Below are positions 17,615 to 26,381 of a DNA stretch of 64,000 bases, one piece after another. Origin of the DNA: Eubacterium sp. (lineage in GTDB: Bacteria > Bacillota > Clostridia > Lachnospirales > Lachnospiraceae); NCBI GenBank assembly GCA_017433295.1, contig JAFRHL010000009.1, positions 1 to 64,000 of the forward strand, written 5' to 3'. The stretch's first letter is position 1, and each line of letters begins with the position of its first letter. A model generated the notes under the pieces. It was given only the letters and a program-made list of their open reading frames with translations, made no database searches and was not told the origin of the DNA. A program made the position numbers and the translations under genes.

Positions 17615-18853
17615 TTATTCACCAAACATTCTTACCTCTTCGTCCCTGCCAAATACCATAAACCCGTCAAACCCCTGCTCCTCCAGGCGGTTTAAAAACT
17701 TTCCCATCTTTTTGGGCTTTACAAACAGAGCAGTCCGGTAGTTCTCCCTGAGTTCCTCCGCCTTCAGGATGGCAGCCTCAATGTCCTGTTGGTCATAGAG
17801 CAGGACGACCTTTTTCCTTCGTTGGGATAATGCGTCTCCTCTCTCCAGAAGGATGCTGAAAATCCTTTCAAATCCGATGGAAAAACCCACTGCGGGAATC
17901 TGCTCCTTTACAAACTTTCCGATCAGATTATCATATCTCCCGCCGCCGGCGATGGAGGAACCGAAATCCAGGGATTCTATCTCGAACACTGTTCCGGTAT
18001 AATAGCCCTGGCCTCTGACTAAGGTCATGTCGTATTCAATACTGTATTTATTCCCGGCCAGGCTTTCGGAGATCTTAATGATATTTTTCAGTTCATCGAC
18101 GTACTCCGAATTGTCACAGATGGTTTTCACATAATCCAGGGTAAAGGGGGCATTGGAAAGCAGCTCCATAAATCTATCGATGACTGTTTCATCGTATCCC
18201 TTCTGCTCAAGTTCTTTCTTTACACCGACGGCGCCTATTTTATCAAGTTTATCAAAGCTGATGCAGACGGAGTCCAGTTCTTCTTCTTTAAAGCCTGTTG
18301 AAAGAAGCACCTCCCGCAGGATACGGCGGTCATTGATCTTTACCTTGAAGTGATCGATGCCGATGGCCAGTAAGGCTTTAGCTGTGGTATGGATCAGCTC
18401 GATCTCACAGGTCGGTGATTCAGAACCGAGGATATCTATATCACATTGCATGAACTCTCTGAGACGTCCTTTTTGCGGACGCTCCGCCCGGTATACCTTA
18501 TCAATCTGGATCACTTTGAAGGGAACCGGAAGATGGGCCCTGTTATTCGCATAGTATCTGGAAAGTGGTAAGGTCAGATCATATCGCAGTCCCATATCGG
18601 CAATGGCCGAAGGATCTCCGGTACTCAGCGCCTTGTCCAGTTTTTCTCCCCGTTTCATGATCTTAAATATCAGGTTCAGATTATCCCCGCCTTCACTCTT
18701 ATCCAGGTTCTCAATATCTTCTACGGCAGGTGTATATATCCTCTGGAAACCACATTTCTCATAGGTTTCACAGATTTTCTCCTGGAGGTACTCACGGAGC
18801 TCTGCCTCCCGGGGCAGATAGTCGTTGGTGCCCTTTACTGGTTTTATCTTCAT
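17615..18853 (-). CDS. hisS: histidyl-tRNA synthetase
   Basis: A 412-residue class II synthetase for tRNA-His. Motif 1 lies near IYTPAVEDIE, motif 2 is FKVIQIDKVYRAERPQKGR with the FMQCDIDILG segment, and LVRGQGYYTGTVFEI and GGGRYDNLIG are the histidine-specific motifs. The C-terminal anticodon domain follows, ending in VFGRDEEVRMFGE. It has its own sigma-A promoter and no T-box in its short leader. Confidence 0.94.
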   Translation of the reverse strand: MKIKPVKGTNDYLPREAELREYLQEKICETYEKCGFQRIYTPAVEDIENLDKSEGGDNLNLIFKIMKRGEKLDKALSTGDPSAIADMGLRYDLTLPLSRYYANNRAHLPVPFKVIQIDKVYRAERPQKGRLREFMQCDIDILGSESPTCEIELIHTTAKALLAIGIDHFKVKINDRRILREVLLSTGFKEEELDSVCISFDKLDKIGAVGVKKELEQKGYDETVIDRFMELLSNAPFTLDYVKTICDNSEYVDELKNIIKISESLAGNKYSIEYDMTLVRGQGYYTGTVFEIESLDFGSSIAGGGRYDNLIGKFVKEQIPAVGFSIGFERIFSILLERGDALSQRRKKVVLLYDQQDIEAAILKAEELRENYRTALFVKPKKMGKFLNRLEEQGFDGFMVFGRDEEVRMFGE

Positions 18854-18890
18854 ATTGTTATCCTTTCCTGTTTCATTTCACATAATCTGC

Positions 18891-18919
18891 ATTATATAGA
18901 TAACAAAAGAAAACTTCAA
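18891..18919 (-). promoter_or_regulatory. hisS promoter
   Basis: On the minus strand -35 TTGAAG (18914-18919), a 17-bp spacer and a perfect -10 TATAAT (18891-18896), about 38 bases before the hisS ATG. Confidence 0.6.
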
Positions 18920-18978
18920 GTTTTTTCTGAGAAAAAGAAAAAGGATCCGCCAAAAAGACTCAGCGAACCCTGATAAAC

Positions 18979-19650
18979 TTAACCGATATTTCCCGAGTCT
19001 GCTACTCTGCGCTCCAGACTCATTCCATCATCCAGATATTCCATCTTACTTACAGAAACCTCATAGGCTGTACGATTTACCACTCTTTCATCACCGATCT
19101 TTTTCTGGTATTGCCTGCTCTGGATCCTCCCCCACAGCTGGATCCGGCTGCCCACAGGCAGCTTTCCCGCATACCGGGCGTTCCTGCCCCAGCAGATGCA
19201 GGGGATATAGTCGGATTTACTGTAAGCTCTGTTTACCGCCAGAAGCACATCTGCGATTTCCCGTCCCAAAGGTGTCGTCCGGTAAACCGGTTCTTTACAG
19301 ATATATCCATCCAGAAAGATCATATTTGGTCTTCTGATATTCAGTTCCTCCAATAGCTCCAGCTCTCTCACAAATAAAGAAAGAACAAGATGATTTCTGT
19401 TATCCTCATGTTTATTATAGGAACGGAACTGTCCCTTTGCTTCCATGAATTTACCCACATAAGACCTGTTTACATCGATAAGCCTCTCTGAGATCAGCAG
19501 AGGTATGATGTCACTGGAATGGCTGAGCCGGTTCACTTTTAAAGTCAGAAAATAAAAACCTTCTCCAAATACTTCATGGCTGAATTCAAATTCAGAAACA
19601 ATTTCTCCTGCGACAACCGCCTGGTTATTTTTTAAGATTTTTTCTGTCAT
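18979..19650 (-). CDS. SSB-like protein with two OB folds
   Basis: A 223-residue protein. The C-terminal half carries a recognisable SSB-type OB fold: TPLGREIADVLLAVNRAYSKSDYIPCICWG, then GSRIQLWGRIQSR and RTAYEVSVS. The N-terminal half (QAVVAGEIVSEFEF onward) looks like a second, diverged OB fold. The acidic DDDIPF-type C-terminal tip that recruits repair proteins in housekeeping SSB is absent. The start at 19650 was chosen because GGAAGGAGTAAAC precedes it. It probably binds single-stranded DNA but may not be the main replicative SSB. Confidence 0.8.
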   Translation of the reverse strand: MTEKILKNNQAVVAGEIVSEFEFSHEVFGEGFYFLTLKVNRLSHSSDIIPLLISERLIDVNRSYVGKFMEAKGQFRSYNKHEDNRNHLVLSLFVRELELLEELNIRRPNMIFLDGYICKEPVYRTTPLGREIADVLLAVNRAYSKSDYIPCICWGRNARYAGKLPVGSRIQLWGRIQSRQYQKKIGDERVVNRTAYEVSVSKMEYLDDGMSLERRVADSGNIG

Positions 19651-19824
19651 GTTTACTCCTTCCCGTATGTAACACAGTATCTGTATACATAAATGATATT
19701 CAGAAAAAAAAGAAATATGCCTCATATTTATGTTTTTATAACAAATTATTCACGTGTCTTTTGTTCTGTATAAGTTTTTCTCTGAAATTACAGGATCGTA
19801 TCATGATAATTTTATTCTTTTTTC

Positions 19825-19853
19825 TTGTGTCTTAACCCGGATTATGCTAGAAT
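19825..19853 (+). promoter_or_regulatory. typA promoter and leader hairpin
   Basis: -35 TTGTGT (19825-19830), 17 bp, then TAGAAT (19848-19853) with an extended -10 TG (TGCTAGAAT). The leader contains a perfect hairpin TAATAAC-ATGC-GTTATTA (19906-19923) about 45 bases before the ATG. The intergenic stretch 19651-19968 holds nothing else recognisable apart from the AT-rich region upstream of the SSB-like gene. Confidence 0.55.
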
Positions 19854-19968
19854 TACTTCGTTTATCTATAAGTAGGAGATTATACGGAAGCATTAATTCC
19901 GATAATAATAACATGCGTTATTAGATGAAAAATTACGAAACTAATACTTACAGAAAGAAGGTTCACCT

Positions 19969-21807
19969 ATGAAAATATCCAGAGAGGATGTACGTAATGT
20001 GGCAATCATAGCCCATGTTGACCATGGAAAGACCACGCTGGTAGACGAGCTGCTTAAGCAGAGCGGTACCTTCAGGGCACATCAGGAAGTCGGCGAACGT
20101 ATTATGGATTCCAATGATATCGAAAAAGAGAGGGGTATCACGATTCTGTCCAAAAATACTGCTGTCAACTATGAAGGAGTAAAGATCAACATCGTTGATA
20201 CTCCCGGCCATGCCGACTTCGGTGGTGAGGTGGAACGTGTTTTGAAGATGGTGGATGGTGTCATCCTGGTGGTCGATGCCTTTGAGGGACCCATGCCCCA
20301 GACGAAATTCGTATTAAAAAAGGCTCTGGAGTTAAACCATCCTGTTATCGTATGTGTAAATAAGATAGACAGACCGGAGGCCCGGCCTGAAGAAGTCATG
20401 GACGAAGTCCTTGAATTGTTTCTGGAACTGGACGCCGGAGATGATCAGCTGGACAGCCCCTTTGTTTATGCCTCTGCCAAATCCGGCATCGCCATGCTGG
20501 AGCTCAATGAGCACGGCACTGACATGAAGCCCCTGTTCGAAACCATCATCAGGCATATTCCTGCCCCGACGGGCGATCCGGACGCACCTACCCAGGTACT
20601 GATCAGCACCATTGATTACAATGAATACGTCGGCCGCATCGGAATCGGCAAGGTGGAAAATGGTTCCATTCATGTTAATCAGGATGTCCTGCTGGTGAAT
20701 CACCATGATCCGTCTGTTAATAAAAAAGTCAGGATCAGCAAATTATATGAATTCGCAGGTCTTAATAAAGTAGACGTCAGGGAAGCAACCGTCGGCTCCA
20801 TCGTAGCCATCTCAGGAATCGCGGACATCCATATCGGCGATACGATCTGCGATCCGGACAGCCCGGATCCTCTTCCATTCCAGAAGATCTCGGAACCCAC
20901 CATCGCCATGCAGTTCCTGGTAAATGACAGTCCCATGGCCGGCCAGGAGGGCAAATATGTTACTTCCAGACATATCCGTGACCGTCTTTTCCGGGAGCTG
21001 AATACTGACGTCAGCCTCCGGGTCGAAGAAATGGAAAACAGCACGGATTCATTTAAAGTTTCAGGCCGGGGAGAGCTGCACCTTTCCGTCCTGATCGAAA
21101 ACATGCGCAGGGAGGGTTACGAGTTTGCCGTCAGCAAGGCTGAAGTCCTTTATCGAACCGATGAAAAGGGCAGAAAAACCGAACCCATGGAAATTGCCGT
21201 CATCGATGTCCCGGAGGAGTTTTCCGGAACAGTGATCGAAAAACTCAGCATGAGAAAAGGAGAGCTTCAGAATATGAGTATGTCCGGCACAGGTTATACC
21301 AGGCTGGAATTCTCCATCCCCTCAAGGGGCCTGATCGGATACCGGGGTGAATTCATGACAGACACCAAAGGAAACGGGATCCTCAATACCCTCTATGATG
21401 GATATGGCCCTTACAAGGGAGATATCCAGTATCGTAAGCAGGGCTCCCTTATCGCCTATGAGTCCGGCACCACCATCACCTACGGTCTCTTTAATGCCCA
21501 GGAGCGGGGCACCTTGTTCGTGGGTCCCGGCGAAAAAGTATATTCCGGCATGATCGTCGGTCAGAACGCCAAGACAGATGACATTGAAGTGAATGTCTGC
21601 AAAACCAAGAAACTGACCAATACCCGTGCTTCCGGATCTGATGAGGCATTGAAGCTGACACCTCCCAGGATCCTGAGCCTGGAGCAGGCTCTTGAATTCA
21701 TCGATACCGATGAGCTTGTGGAGATCACTCCGAAAAATATCCGTCTCAGGAAAAAGATCCTGGATCCCACCGCCAGATACCGGGCAAAAAGAAACAGTCA
21801 GGGATAA
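19969..21807 (+). CDS. typA: ribosome-associated GTPase TypA/BipA
   Basis: A 612-residue translational GTPase of the EF-G class that binds the ribosome and helps 50S assembly and stress adaptation. The G motifs are [10 protein letters not shown] (residues 15-24), [16 protein letters not shown] and NKIDRPEA. Domains II, III and V follow, and the C-terminal BipA-specific domain ends near [28 protein letters not shown] precedes the ATG. The gene stands alone between the divergent SSB-like gene and convergent yigZ. Confidence 0.96.
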   Translation: MKISREDVRNVAIIAHVDHGKTTLVDELLKQSGTFRAHQEVGERIMDSNDIEKERGITILSKNTAVNYEGVKINIVDTPGHADFGGEVERVLKMVDGVILVVDAFEGPMPQTKFVLKKALELNHPVIVCVNKIDRPEARPEEVMDEVLELFLELDAGDDQLDSPFVYASAKSGIAMLELNEHGTDMKPLFETIIRHIPAPTGDPDAPTQVLISTIDYNEYVGRIGIGKVENGSIHVNQDVLLVNHHDPSVNKKVRISKLYEFAGLNKVDVREATVGSIVAISGIADIHIGDTICDPDSPDPLPFQKISEPTIAMQFLVNDSPMAGQEGKYVTSRHIRDRLFRELNTDVSLRVEEMENSTDSFKVSGRGELHLSVLIENMRREGYEFAVSKAEVLYRTDEKGRKTEPMEIAVIDVPEEFSGTVIEKLSMRKGELQNMSMSGTGYTRLEFSIPSRGLIGYRGEFMTDTKGNGILNTLYDGYGPYKGDIQYRKQGSLIAYESGTTITYGLFNAQERGTLFVGPGEKVYSGMIVGQNAKTDDIEVNVCKTKKLTNTRASGSDEALKLTPPRILSLEQALEFIDTDELVEITPKNIRLRKKILDPTARYRAKRNSQG

Positions 21808-21822
21808 CCATATCCATCACAG

Positions 21823-21857
21823 GCAGTGTGGATCACCCCTCCGGCGATCCACACTGC
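21823..21857. terminator. strong hairpin between convergent typA and yigZ
   Basis: A 12-bp perfect stem GCAGTGTGGATC...GATCCACACTGC (21823-21834 with 21846-21857) and an 11-base loop lies 15 bases past the typA stop and overlaps the last codons of yigZ. There is no clear U-tract on either side, so a bidirectional terminator or mRNA end-stabiliser role is inferred. Confidence 0.5.
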
Positions 21858-22510
21858 TGCTCATCAAAGACAATGACTTTGCCTTCGGCTTCCCCGAAAT
21901 ACACCTCTTCTCCCTCCTCGATCCGGACTCTCCCGCTGGTAGCTTCCGTAAATACTTTACAAAGCCTGTCCTTTTCCTCCACAGGGAACAGGAGAGAAAA
22001 GACCACCTGGTCACTGTACTCTGAATCTGTCGTATGGATCCCATTCTGCGCCAGCAGATACTGTATCTTCCCAAGGTCCGTATAATCTGTGACCAGCCTT
22101 ATCCTTATACCCGGTATCTTCTCCATGATCACCGAATGAAGGATGCCCTCTCTTGCCGCATCTGTATAGGCCCGGACCAGGCCTCCCGTTCCCAGGAGAG
22201 TTCCTCCGAAATACCTGGTTACAACAATAACGATGTTCCTTATACCGCTGCCCCGGATCACCTCAAGGATCGGCTTGCCAGCGGTTCCTCCGGGCTCCCC
22301 GTCATCACTGCTCCTGGTAACAGGATTCCTGTCGCCCACCAGAAAGGCGGAGCAATTATGCCTTGCATCCCAGTACTCCTTTTTGATCTTATCAATAAAC
22401 TCCTGTGCCTCTTCGACGGTCGAAGCATTCGCAACATGGGCAATAAACCGGGATTTCTTCTCAACGATCTCCCCGGTCCCCCCTTTATAGACAGCCTTAT
22501 AAGCTCTCAT
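21833..22510 (-). CDS. yigZ: YigZ/IMPACT-family protein
   Basis: A 225-residue member of the UPF0029/IMPACT family. The N-terminal domain has the signature SSDDGEPGGTAGKPIL and NIVIVVTRYFGGTLLGTGGLVRAY; a C-terminal ferredoxin-like domain follows. The biochemical role in bacteria is unclear, while eukaryotic IMPACT is linked to translation control. The ATG at 22510 follows AAAGGAGAGCAGT; upstream in-frame residues lack support. Its 3' end is built into the hairpin shared with typA. Confidence 0.88.
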   Translation of the reverse strand: MRAYKAVYKGGTGEIVEKKSRFIAHVANASTVEEAQEFIDKIKKEYWDARHNCSAFLVGDRNPVTRSSDDGEPGGTAGKPILEVIRGSGIRNIVIVVTRYFGGTLLGTGGLVRAYTDAAREGILHSVIMEKIPGIRIRLVTDYTDLGKIQYLLAQNGIHTTDSEYSDQVVFSLLFPVEEKDRLCKVFTEATSGRVRIEEGEEVYFGEAEGKVIVFDEQQCGSPEG

Positions 22511-22590
22511 ACTGCTCTCCTTTATCTTCTGATACTCAGGACTTCCGGGCGGCTCCCGGACTCCCTGCCATGTCATCACATCTGTCATTA

Positions 22591-22893
22591 TTATATCATT
22601 GCCAGAGCAGATTGCCAATCTTCAATCAGATCCGGTAAAGAAACCGGCATCACCAGCCCCTCAACTATTCTGTCAAAAAGAATACAGGCAGCTTCCTTCT
22701 CTTCAGTAACACCACGGATCCGGCACTGGTCAAACAGCAGCCTGCTATCCCCCCTCGTCTGGCGAATACCGATACCATAGTATACTTTCGGCTCGTCTTC
22801 CTCCCCGGATTCATACTCATGGAGTTCGTAGCTGAGCTGATAGCTTCCGTATTCTGTCAGCACAGACCGGTTTACCTCTGAGATTATTTTCAT
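22591..22893 (-). CDS. small uncharacterised clostridial protein, possibly DUF6514
   Basis: A 100-residue acidic protein beginning MKIISEVNRSV, with a beta-rich first half and a helical end (EAACILFDRIVEGLVMPVSLPDLIEDW). It resembles small hypothetical proteins of Clostridia; the assignment to DUF6514 is from memory of the pattern and uncertain. GAGGTGAATAT precedes the ATG. No signal peptide or membrane segment is seen. The AT-rich stretch upstream (22894-23115) has no identified promoter. Confidence 0.6.
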   Translation of the reverse strand: MKIISEVNRSVLTEYGSYQLSYELHEYESGEEDEPKVYYGIGIRQTRGDSRLLFDQCRIRGVTEEKEAACILFDRIVEGLVMPVSLPDLIEDWQSALAMI

Positions 22894-23115
22894 ATATTCA
22901 CCTCAATAACAAGAATAAAATCAATGTATAATATATAACATCAATTTATACTAATTGATTATACTTGTTTATTCAAAAATAGAAAGGTAAAATTATGTAA
23001 TTATTGGGTATATTTTGTCATAAAATGTGGAAATTTCTTACATTCATATTATATAATTCCACACCTGTTTACATTTATCGATGTGTCTGTTTCTGATATA
23101 ATATTAGATTAAACT

Positions 23116-23148
23116 AAAAAAAGGACCTGCAGATAACTCTGCAGGTCC
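23116..23148 (-). terminator. Rho-independent terminator after the DUF975 gene
   Basis: On the minus strand an 11-bp stem GGACCTGCAGA/TCTGCAGGTCC with a 4-base loop is followed by seven Ts (23116-23122). It begins 12 bases after the stop codon at 23161. Confidence 0.9.
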
Positions 23149-23160
23149 AATAATTTCCGG

Positions 23161-23868
23161 TCAACTGGAATATTCGCGGGATATATCATCATAGAAGGAA
23201 GCGTATGAAGCATTGACATAGGGCCCCAGAAAAAGGAACCCGATCCCCATGGTAAGTAATGACAGAAGAGCCCAGCCTATAAAGCTGAATCCCAGGCAGA
23301 AGAGCCTCCATTTATTGCCCTTCATCATATCGATGGATATGGTCATGGCTTCTTTGGCATCAATTTCCGGATTCTCCGCCATAATAAAACCGGACATGCT
23401 GTACGAATAATACTTGATGATTCCCGGTATAATAAGGAGCAGTGTCCACAGGAATATAAAGATACCCATTCTGACCCTGAGCCATAAGGCCTTCCCAAGA
23501 AGAGAGGACTTTGAGAACAGGTCTGAAAACTGTCCCTCGGCGCCGTCGATCAGGTTCATATTATACTGTATCAGCCCCAGGCTGACGAATCCTCCAACGA
23601 TAAACCGGACGATACCGATAATCGTCATCACGGAACCTACGGCAACCACAAAGCCTAATACATATTTCATAACCTCCGGCGGAAGATCCTCTGCCATCTT
23701 CTGATAATTCTCATTATTACTGCTGAAAACTCCGGAAACGGAGCTGGTGCCGGACATGAGGACATTCGCCCCCAGAAGACTTGCCACCAGAGTTGTCACT
23801 ACAGCTTCCCCCCAGTTTCCGCTTAAAGCGGCCCTCGCCCGGGCCCTGAAATCTGCTGCTCTTTTCAT
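23161..23868 (-). CDS. DUF975 family integral membrane protein
   Basis: A 235-residue membrane protein. The N-terminus FRARARAALSGNWGEAV is the DUF975 hallmark, followed by four or more hydrophobic segments (near 20-40, 70-100, 130-150 and 190-220) and the motif KEAMTISIDMMKGNKWRLFCLGFSF split across a loop. The function of the family is unknown. It is followed by a strong terminator and preceded, 49 bases away, by the amidase gene. Confidence 0.82.
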   Translation of the reverse strand: MKRAADFRARARAALSGNWGEAVVTTLVASLLGANVLMSGTSSVSGVFSSNNENYQKMAEDLPPEVMKYVLGFVVAVGSVMTIIGIVRFIVGGFVSLGLIQYNMNLIDGAEGQFSDLFSKSSLLGKALWLRVRMGIFIFLWTLLLIIPGIIKYYSYSMSGFIMAENPEIDAKEAMTISIDMMKGNKWRLFCLGFSFIGWALLSLLTMGIGFLFLGPYVNASYASFYDDISREYSS

Positions 23869-23917
23869 TGGTATTCTCCTCCTTTTTTATATCATACCCT
23901 TAACTCCCTGCCTTAAG

Positions 23918-24868
23918 TCATTTCTTCCTGCCCTGCAAAAAGGCATCGATCCCGTCGGCAACCCCCCGGACGATCTTCTCCTGATATGAATCTGTACTCA
24001 TCTTCTCGTCTTCCCTGGGATTTGACATATATCCCATCTCAAAGATGGTGCAGGGGACCTCGGCCCAGTTGATGCCGCTCATGGTATCTGTCTCATAAAT
24101 ATAAAGCTTCTTTGCGTCTGTTTTTTCCACAGCCTTATCAAGGACCGCCTCCGCCAGCGCTCTGCTTTTCTTGTAGAGCTTGCCGTTATAAGGATTATGA
24201 GGAGTCTGGCACAGGGTCATCATGCCATGAACACTCCTGTTGTCATCGCCATTGGCATGGATCCTGATAAAAGCATCTGCATGATTGCGGTTGGCGATCT
24301 GAGCCCTCTCCACATTGGAGATATCAACATCATTGGTCTCCCTGGTCATAATAACCTTATAGCCTCTGTCCTCAAGCTCCTCCTTAAGCTTAAGGGACAC
24401 CTCAAGATTTAACTGATACTCATCAAGACCTGTACTGACACCGCTGGTCCCGGAAGACACTTTTTGTTTCTTTTCGGAGGAACCGGGTCCTACGGGCTCC
24501 AGCCCTTTATTCTGTTCCTGCTGATGGCCGGGATCGATCACGACCAGGAACTGCCTGTTCCCGGAACCGGTTCTTTTCTTGCCGGATTCAGACGTTTTCT
24601 CTTCTGAATCAGACAGGCTCTTCCATGTCGTGGACTGTTGTCCTCTGGTATCAGAATACTCTTCAGAAGTATCTTCTTCCGCTTTTCCGGGGTCTTCCGT
24701 CATCTCCACGTAAGAACCGGTCTCCATATCCTTCGGACCCTGCTGTTCAAAATGCTGCACAGAGTCTTCTTTAGTGGCGGATGCTTCCTTGCGGTTTACA
24801 GTATCTTTACCGGCACAGCCGACTAACATAGCAAGGACCAGGATAAGAATAATAAATAGTTTTTTCAT
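23918..24868 (-). CDS. N-acetylmuramoyl-L-alanine amidase, lipoprotein (Amidase_3)
   Basis: A 316-residue zinc amidase that cleaves the lactyl-amide bond of peptidoglycan. A lipoprotein signal is followed by the lipobox LVGC, so it should be membrane-anchored outside. A Ser/Thr/Glu-rich linker (about 25-110) leads to the catalytic domain with VVIDPGHQ, RIHANGDD and the catalytic Glu in CTIFEMGYMSNPRED. The start at 24868 follows AGGTGGAATCATAT; an upstream extension would bury the signal. It lies near DUF975 and the cotJ operon. A role in sporulation or cell separation is possible but not shown. Confidence 0.9.
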   Translation of the reverse strand: MKKLFIILILVLAMLVGCAGKDTVNRKEASATKEDSVQHFEQQGPKDMETGSYVEMTEDPGKAEEDTSEEYSDTRGQQSTTWKSLSDSEEKTSESGKKRTGSGNRQFLVVIDPGHQQEQNKGLEPVGPGSSEKKQKVSSGTSGVSTGLDEYQLNLEVSLKLKEELEDRGYKVIMTRETNDVDISNVERAQIANRNHADAFIRIHANGDDNRSVHGMMTLCQTPHNPYNGKLYKKSRALAEAVLDKAVEKTDAKKLYIYETDTMSGINWAEVPCTIFEMGYMSNPREDEKMSTDSYQEKIVRGVADGIDAFLQGRKK

Positions 24869-25001
24869 ATATGATTCCACCTGACAAAAAATAAAAAAGC
24901 AAATAGGAACCAACGATATATTAACATAAAAAATTCTCATCGTCCACATTTCCCCTAAAAAGTCCTTTTTTAATGATTTATCACATCTTACCCCGTGAAA
25001 T

Positions 25002-25010
25002 CATATGATA
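25002..25010 (+). promoter_or_regulatory. candidate sporulation-sigma -10 element for cotJABC
   Basis: CATATGATA fits the CATAnnnTA -10 pattern used by mother-cell sigma factors SigE/SigK. It lies about 28 bases before the cotJA ATG, and the strong RBS AGGAGG is at 25027-25032. No convincing -35 was identified, so this is tentative and rests partly on known cotJ regulation. Confidence 0.4.
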
Positions 25011-25038
25011 TATTACAAAACTTTACAGGAGGACAATT

Positions 25039-25233
25039 ATGGAGAAAAGAAGCCCCGGCATTTCCTGTCCGGTAAGGCCCGGCTACCAGCCTGTTGACTC
25101 TCTCCCCCTGTCCATGGCCTATGTGCCCTGGCAGGAATGGGGAGATTTATATAAACCTGAAGAGGGATTGAAGCAGGGAACTGTTTTCATGCAGCTGAAC
25201 AAACCCTTTACCGGAAGGAGATGGGGAAAATAA
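25039..25233 (+). CDS. cotJA: spore coat associated protein CotJA
   Basis: A 64-residue protein with the CotJA pattern: LSMAYVPWQEWGDLYKPEEG followed by GTVFMQLNKPF. CotJA helps incorporate CotJC into the spore inner coat. An AGGAGG RBS precedes ATG 25039. It begins the cotJABC operon, which identifies this organism as a likely spore former. Its stop codon overlaps the likely cotJB start. Confidence 0.93.
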   Translation: MEKRSPGISCPVRPGYQPVDSLPLSMAYVPWQEWGDLYKPEEGLKQGTVFMQLNKPFTGRRWGK

Positions 25234-25505
25234 TGCGTAATATGGAAAAACAGAATCTATTGTATTATATCAATGTCGTAAGCTTTGCCGCCCTTGACGC
25301 ATCCCTTTATCTTGATTCCCATCCGGATGACGAGGAAGCCCTGGAGTATTTTAATCATTATAACGAAGCCAGACAGCAGGCAACAGAAGAGTATTCTGCC
25401 CGTTTTGGTCCCTTATGTCTTGATAAGGTGACTGCTGCTGCAGATCAGTGGAAATGGGCCACACAGCCATGGCCATGGGAAGGAGGCGGATGTATCAATG
25501 TTTAA
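25233..25505 (+). CDS. cotJB: spore coat protein CotJB
   Basis: A 90-residue CotJB protein. NLLYYINVVSFAALDASLYLD, DDEEALEYFNHYNEARQQA and the tail WPWEGGGCINV are family features. The ATG at 25233 overlapping the cotJA stop (TAATG) is preferred because GGGGAAAATA lies just before; an ATG at 25221 sits on top of the RBS and is less likely. It overlaps the start of cotJC by 8 bases. Confidence 0.92.
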   Translation: MRNMEKQNLLYYINVVSFAALDASLYLDSHPDDEEALEYFNHYNEARQQATEEYSARFGPLCLDKVTAAADQWKWATQPWPWEGGGCINV

Positions 25506-26151
25506 TTATGAAAAGAGACTGCAATATCCGGTAAATATTAAACGGACAGATGCGAAAATGGCCAAGGCCATCATCACCCAGTTCGGCGGTCCGGATGGCG
25601 AACTGGGAGCTTCCATGAGGTATCTTTCCCAGAGATTTGCCATGCCCTACCGTGAGGTCATGGGGATACTGACTGATATCGGCACCGAGGAGTTAAACCA
25701 CATTGAGATGATCTGTACCATCGTGCATCAGCTCACCAGGAACCTTACTCCCGAGCAGATCAAGGAGCAGGGTTTTTCAGACTATTATGTGGATCACACC
25801 ACCGGACTGTACCCGGTGGCTGCCAGCGGTGACCCCTTTACCGCCGCCACCTTCCAGTCCACGGGGGATCCCATCACTGATCTGAATGAGGACCTGGCCG
25901 CGGAACAGAAGGCCAGAACCACCTATGATAATATACTCAGGCTCGTAAAAGACGATCCTGATGTATACAATGTGATCAAATTCCTGCGGGCCAGAGAGGT
26001 CGTCCATTATCAGCGGTTCGGCGAAGGCCTGCGTATTGTCCAGGATCATCTGGACGGGAAGAATTTTTACTCCTTCAATCCCGCTTTTGATAAAGTATGC
26101 AAAAATAGTTCCAACGGCAGCAGCAGGGGAGGCTGCGGCATGAGGAAATAG
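25498..26151 (+). CDS. cotJC: spore coat protein CotJC, manganese-catalase family
   Basis: A 217-residue ferritin-like di-manganese protein of the Mn-catalase family. Metal-ligand motifs are visible in GTEELNHIEMICTIVHQL, DLAAEQKARTTYDNIL and AREVVHYQRFGE. It is a coat component that may detoxify peroxide. The start codon overlaps the cotJB end. The gene ends with TAG, showing that amber is used as a normal stop, and is followed by a terminator-like hairpin. Confidence 0.93.
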   Translation: MFNYEKRLQYPVNIKRTDAKMAKAIITQFGGPDGELGASMRYLSQRFAMPYREVMGILTDIGTEELNHIEMICTIVHQLTRNLTPEQIKEQGFSDYYVDHTTGLYPVAASGDPFTAATFQSTGDPITDLNEDLAAEQKARTTYDNILRLVKDDPDVYNVIKFLRAREVVHYQRFGEGLRIVQDHLDGKNFYSFNPAFDKVCKNSSNGSSRGGCGMRK

Positions 26152-26183
26152 TTGACAAAGGGGCTGGCGCAAAAGCTGCACCG

Positions 26184-26235
26184 ACCGCCAGGATTTTTCC
26201 TGTAAGTATTACATGGAATCCTGGCGGTTTCTTGT
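26184..26235 (+). terminator. terminator after cotJABC
   Basis: A 12-bp perfect stem ACCGCCAGGATT/AATCCTGGCGGT (26184-26195 with 26217-26228) is followed by TTCTTGTT. It starts 33 bases after the cotJC stop. The U-tract is short but the stem is strong. Confidence 0.75.
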
Positions 26236-26269
26236 TGAGAGGGGGACTGCAGGCAACGGGACCGGACAG

Positions 26270-26339
26270 GTTGCGTTTGCTACCTCGGTTTGCGCGAATG
26301 GCGGCTTATAAGCGCGCGAACCGAATAGCAAAACGCAAC
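26270..26339. repeat. long imperfect inverted repeat between convergent genes
   Basis: GTTGCGTTTGCTA...CGGTT..GCGCG on the left pairs with CGCGC.AACCG..TAGCAAAACGCAAC on the right around a ~16-base loop, giving about 24 paired bases with small bulges. It lies beside the 3'-end repeat at 26342-26379. It could be a palindromic mobile remnant or part of the downstream terminator of the large minus-strand gene. Confidence 0.6.
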
Positions 26340-26341
26340 GG

Positions 26342-26379
26342 GTCGAATCACCACCCGATGCTGACTGACTTATTGGAAA
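26342..26379 (-). repeat. 3'-end intergenic repeat, copy 1
   Basis: On the minus strand AAGTCAG(T)CAGCATCGGG(T)GGTG(A)TTCG begins 14 bases after the stop of the 1270-residue protein. It matches 51361-51398 at about 30 of 38 positions, also just after a minus-strand stop codon. Confidence 0.7.
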
Positions 26380-26381
26380 AA

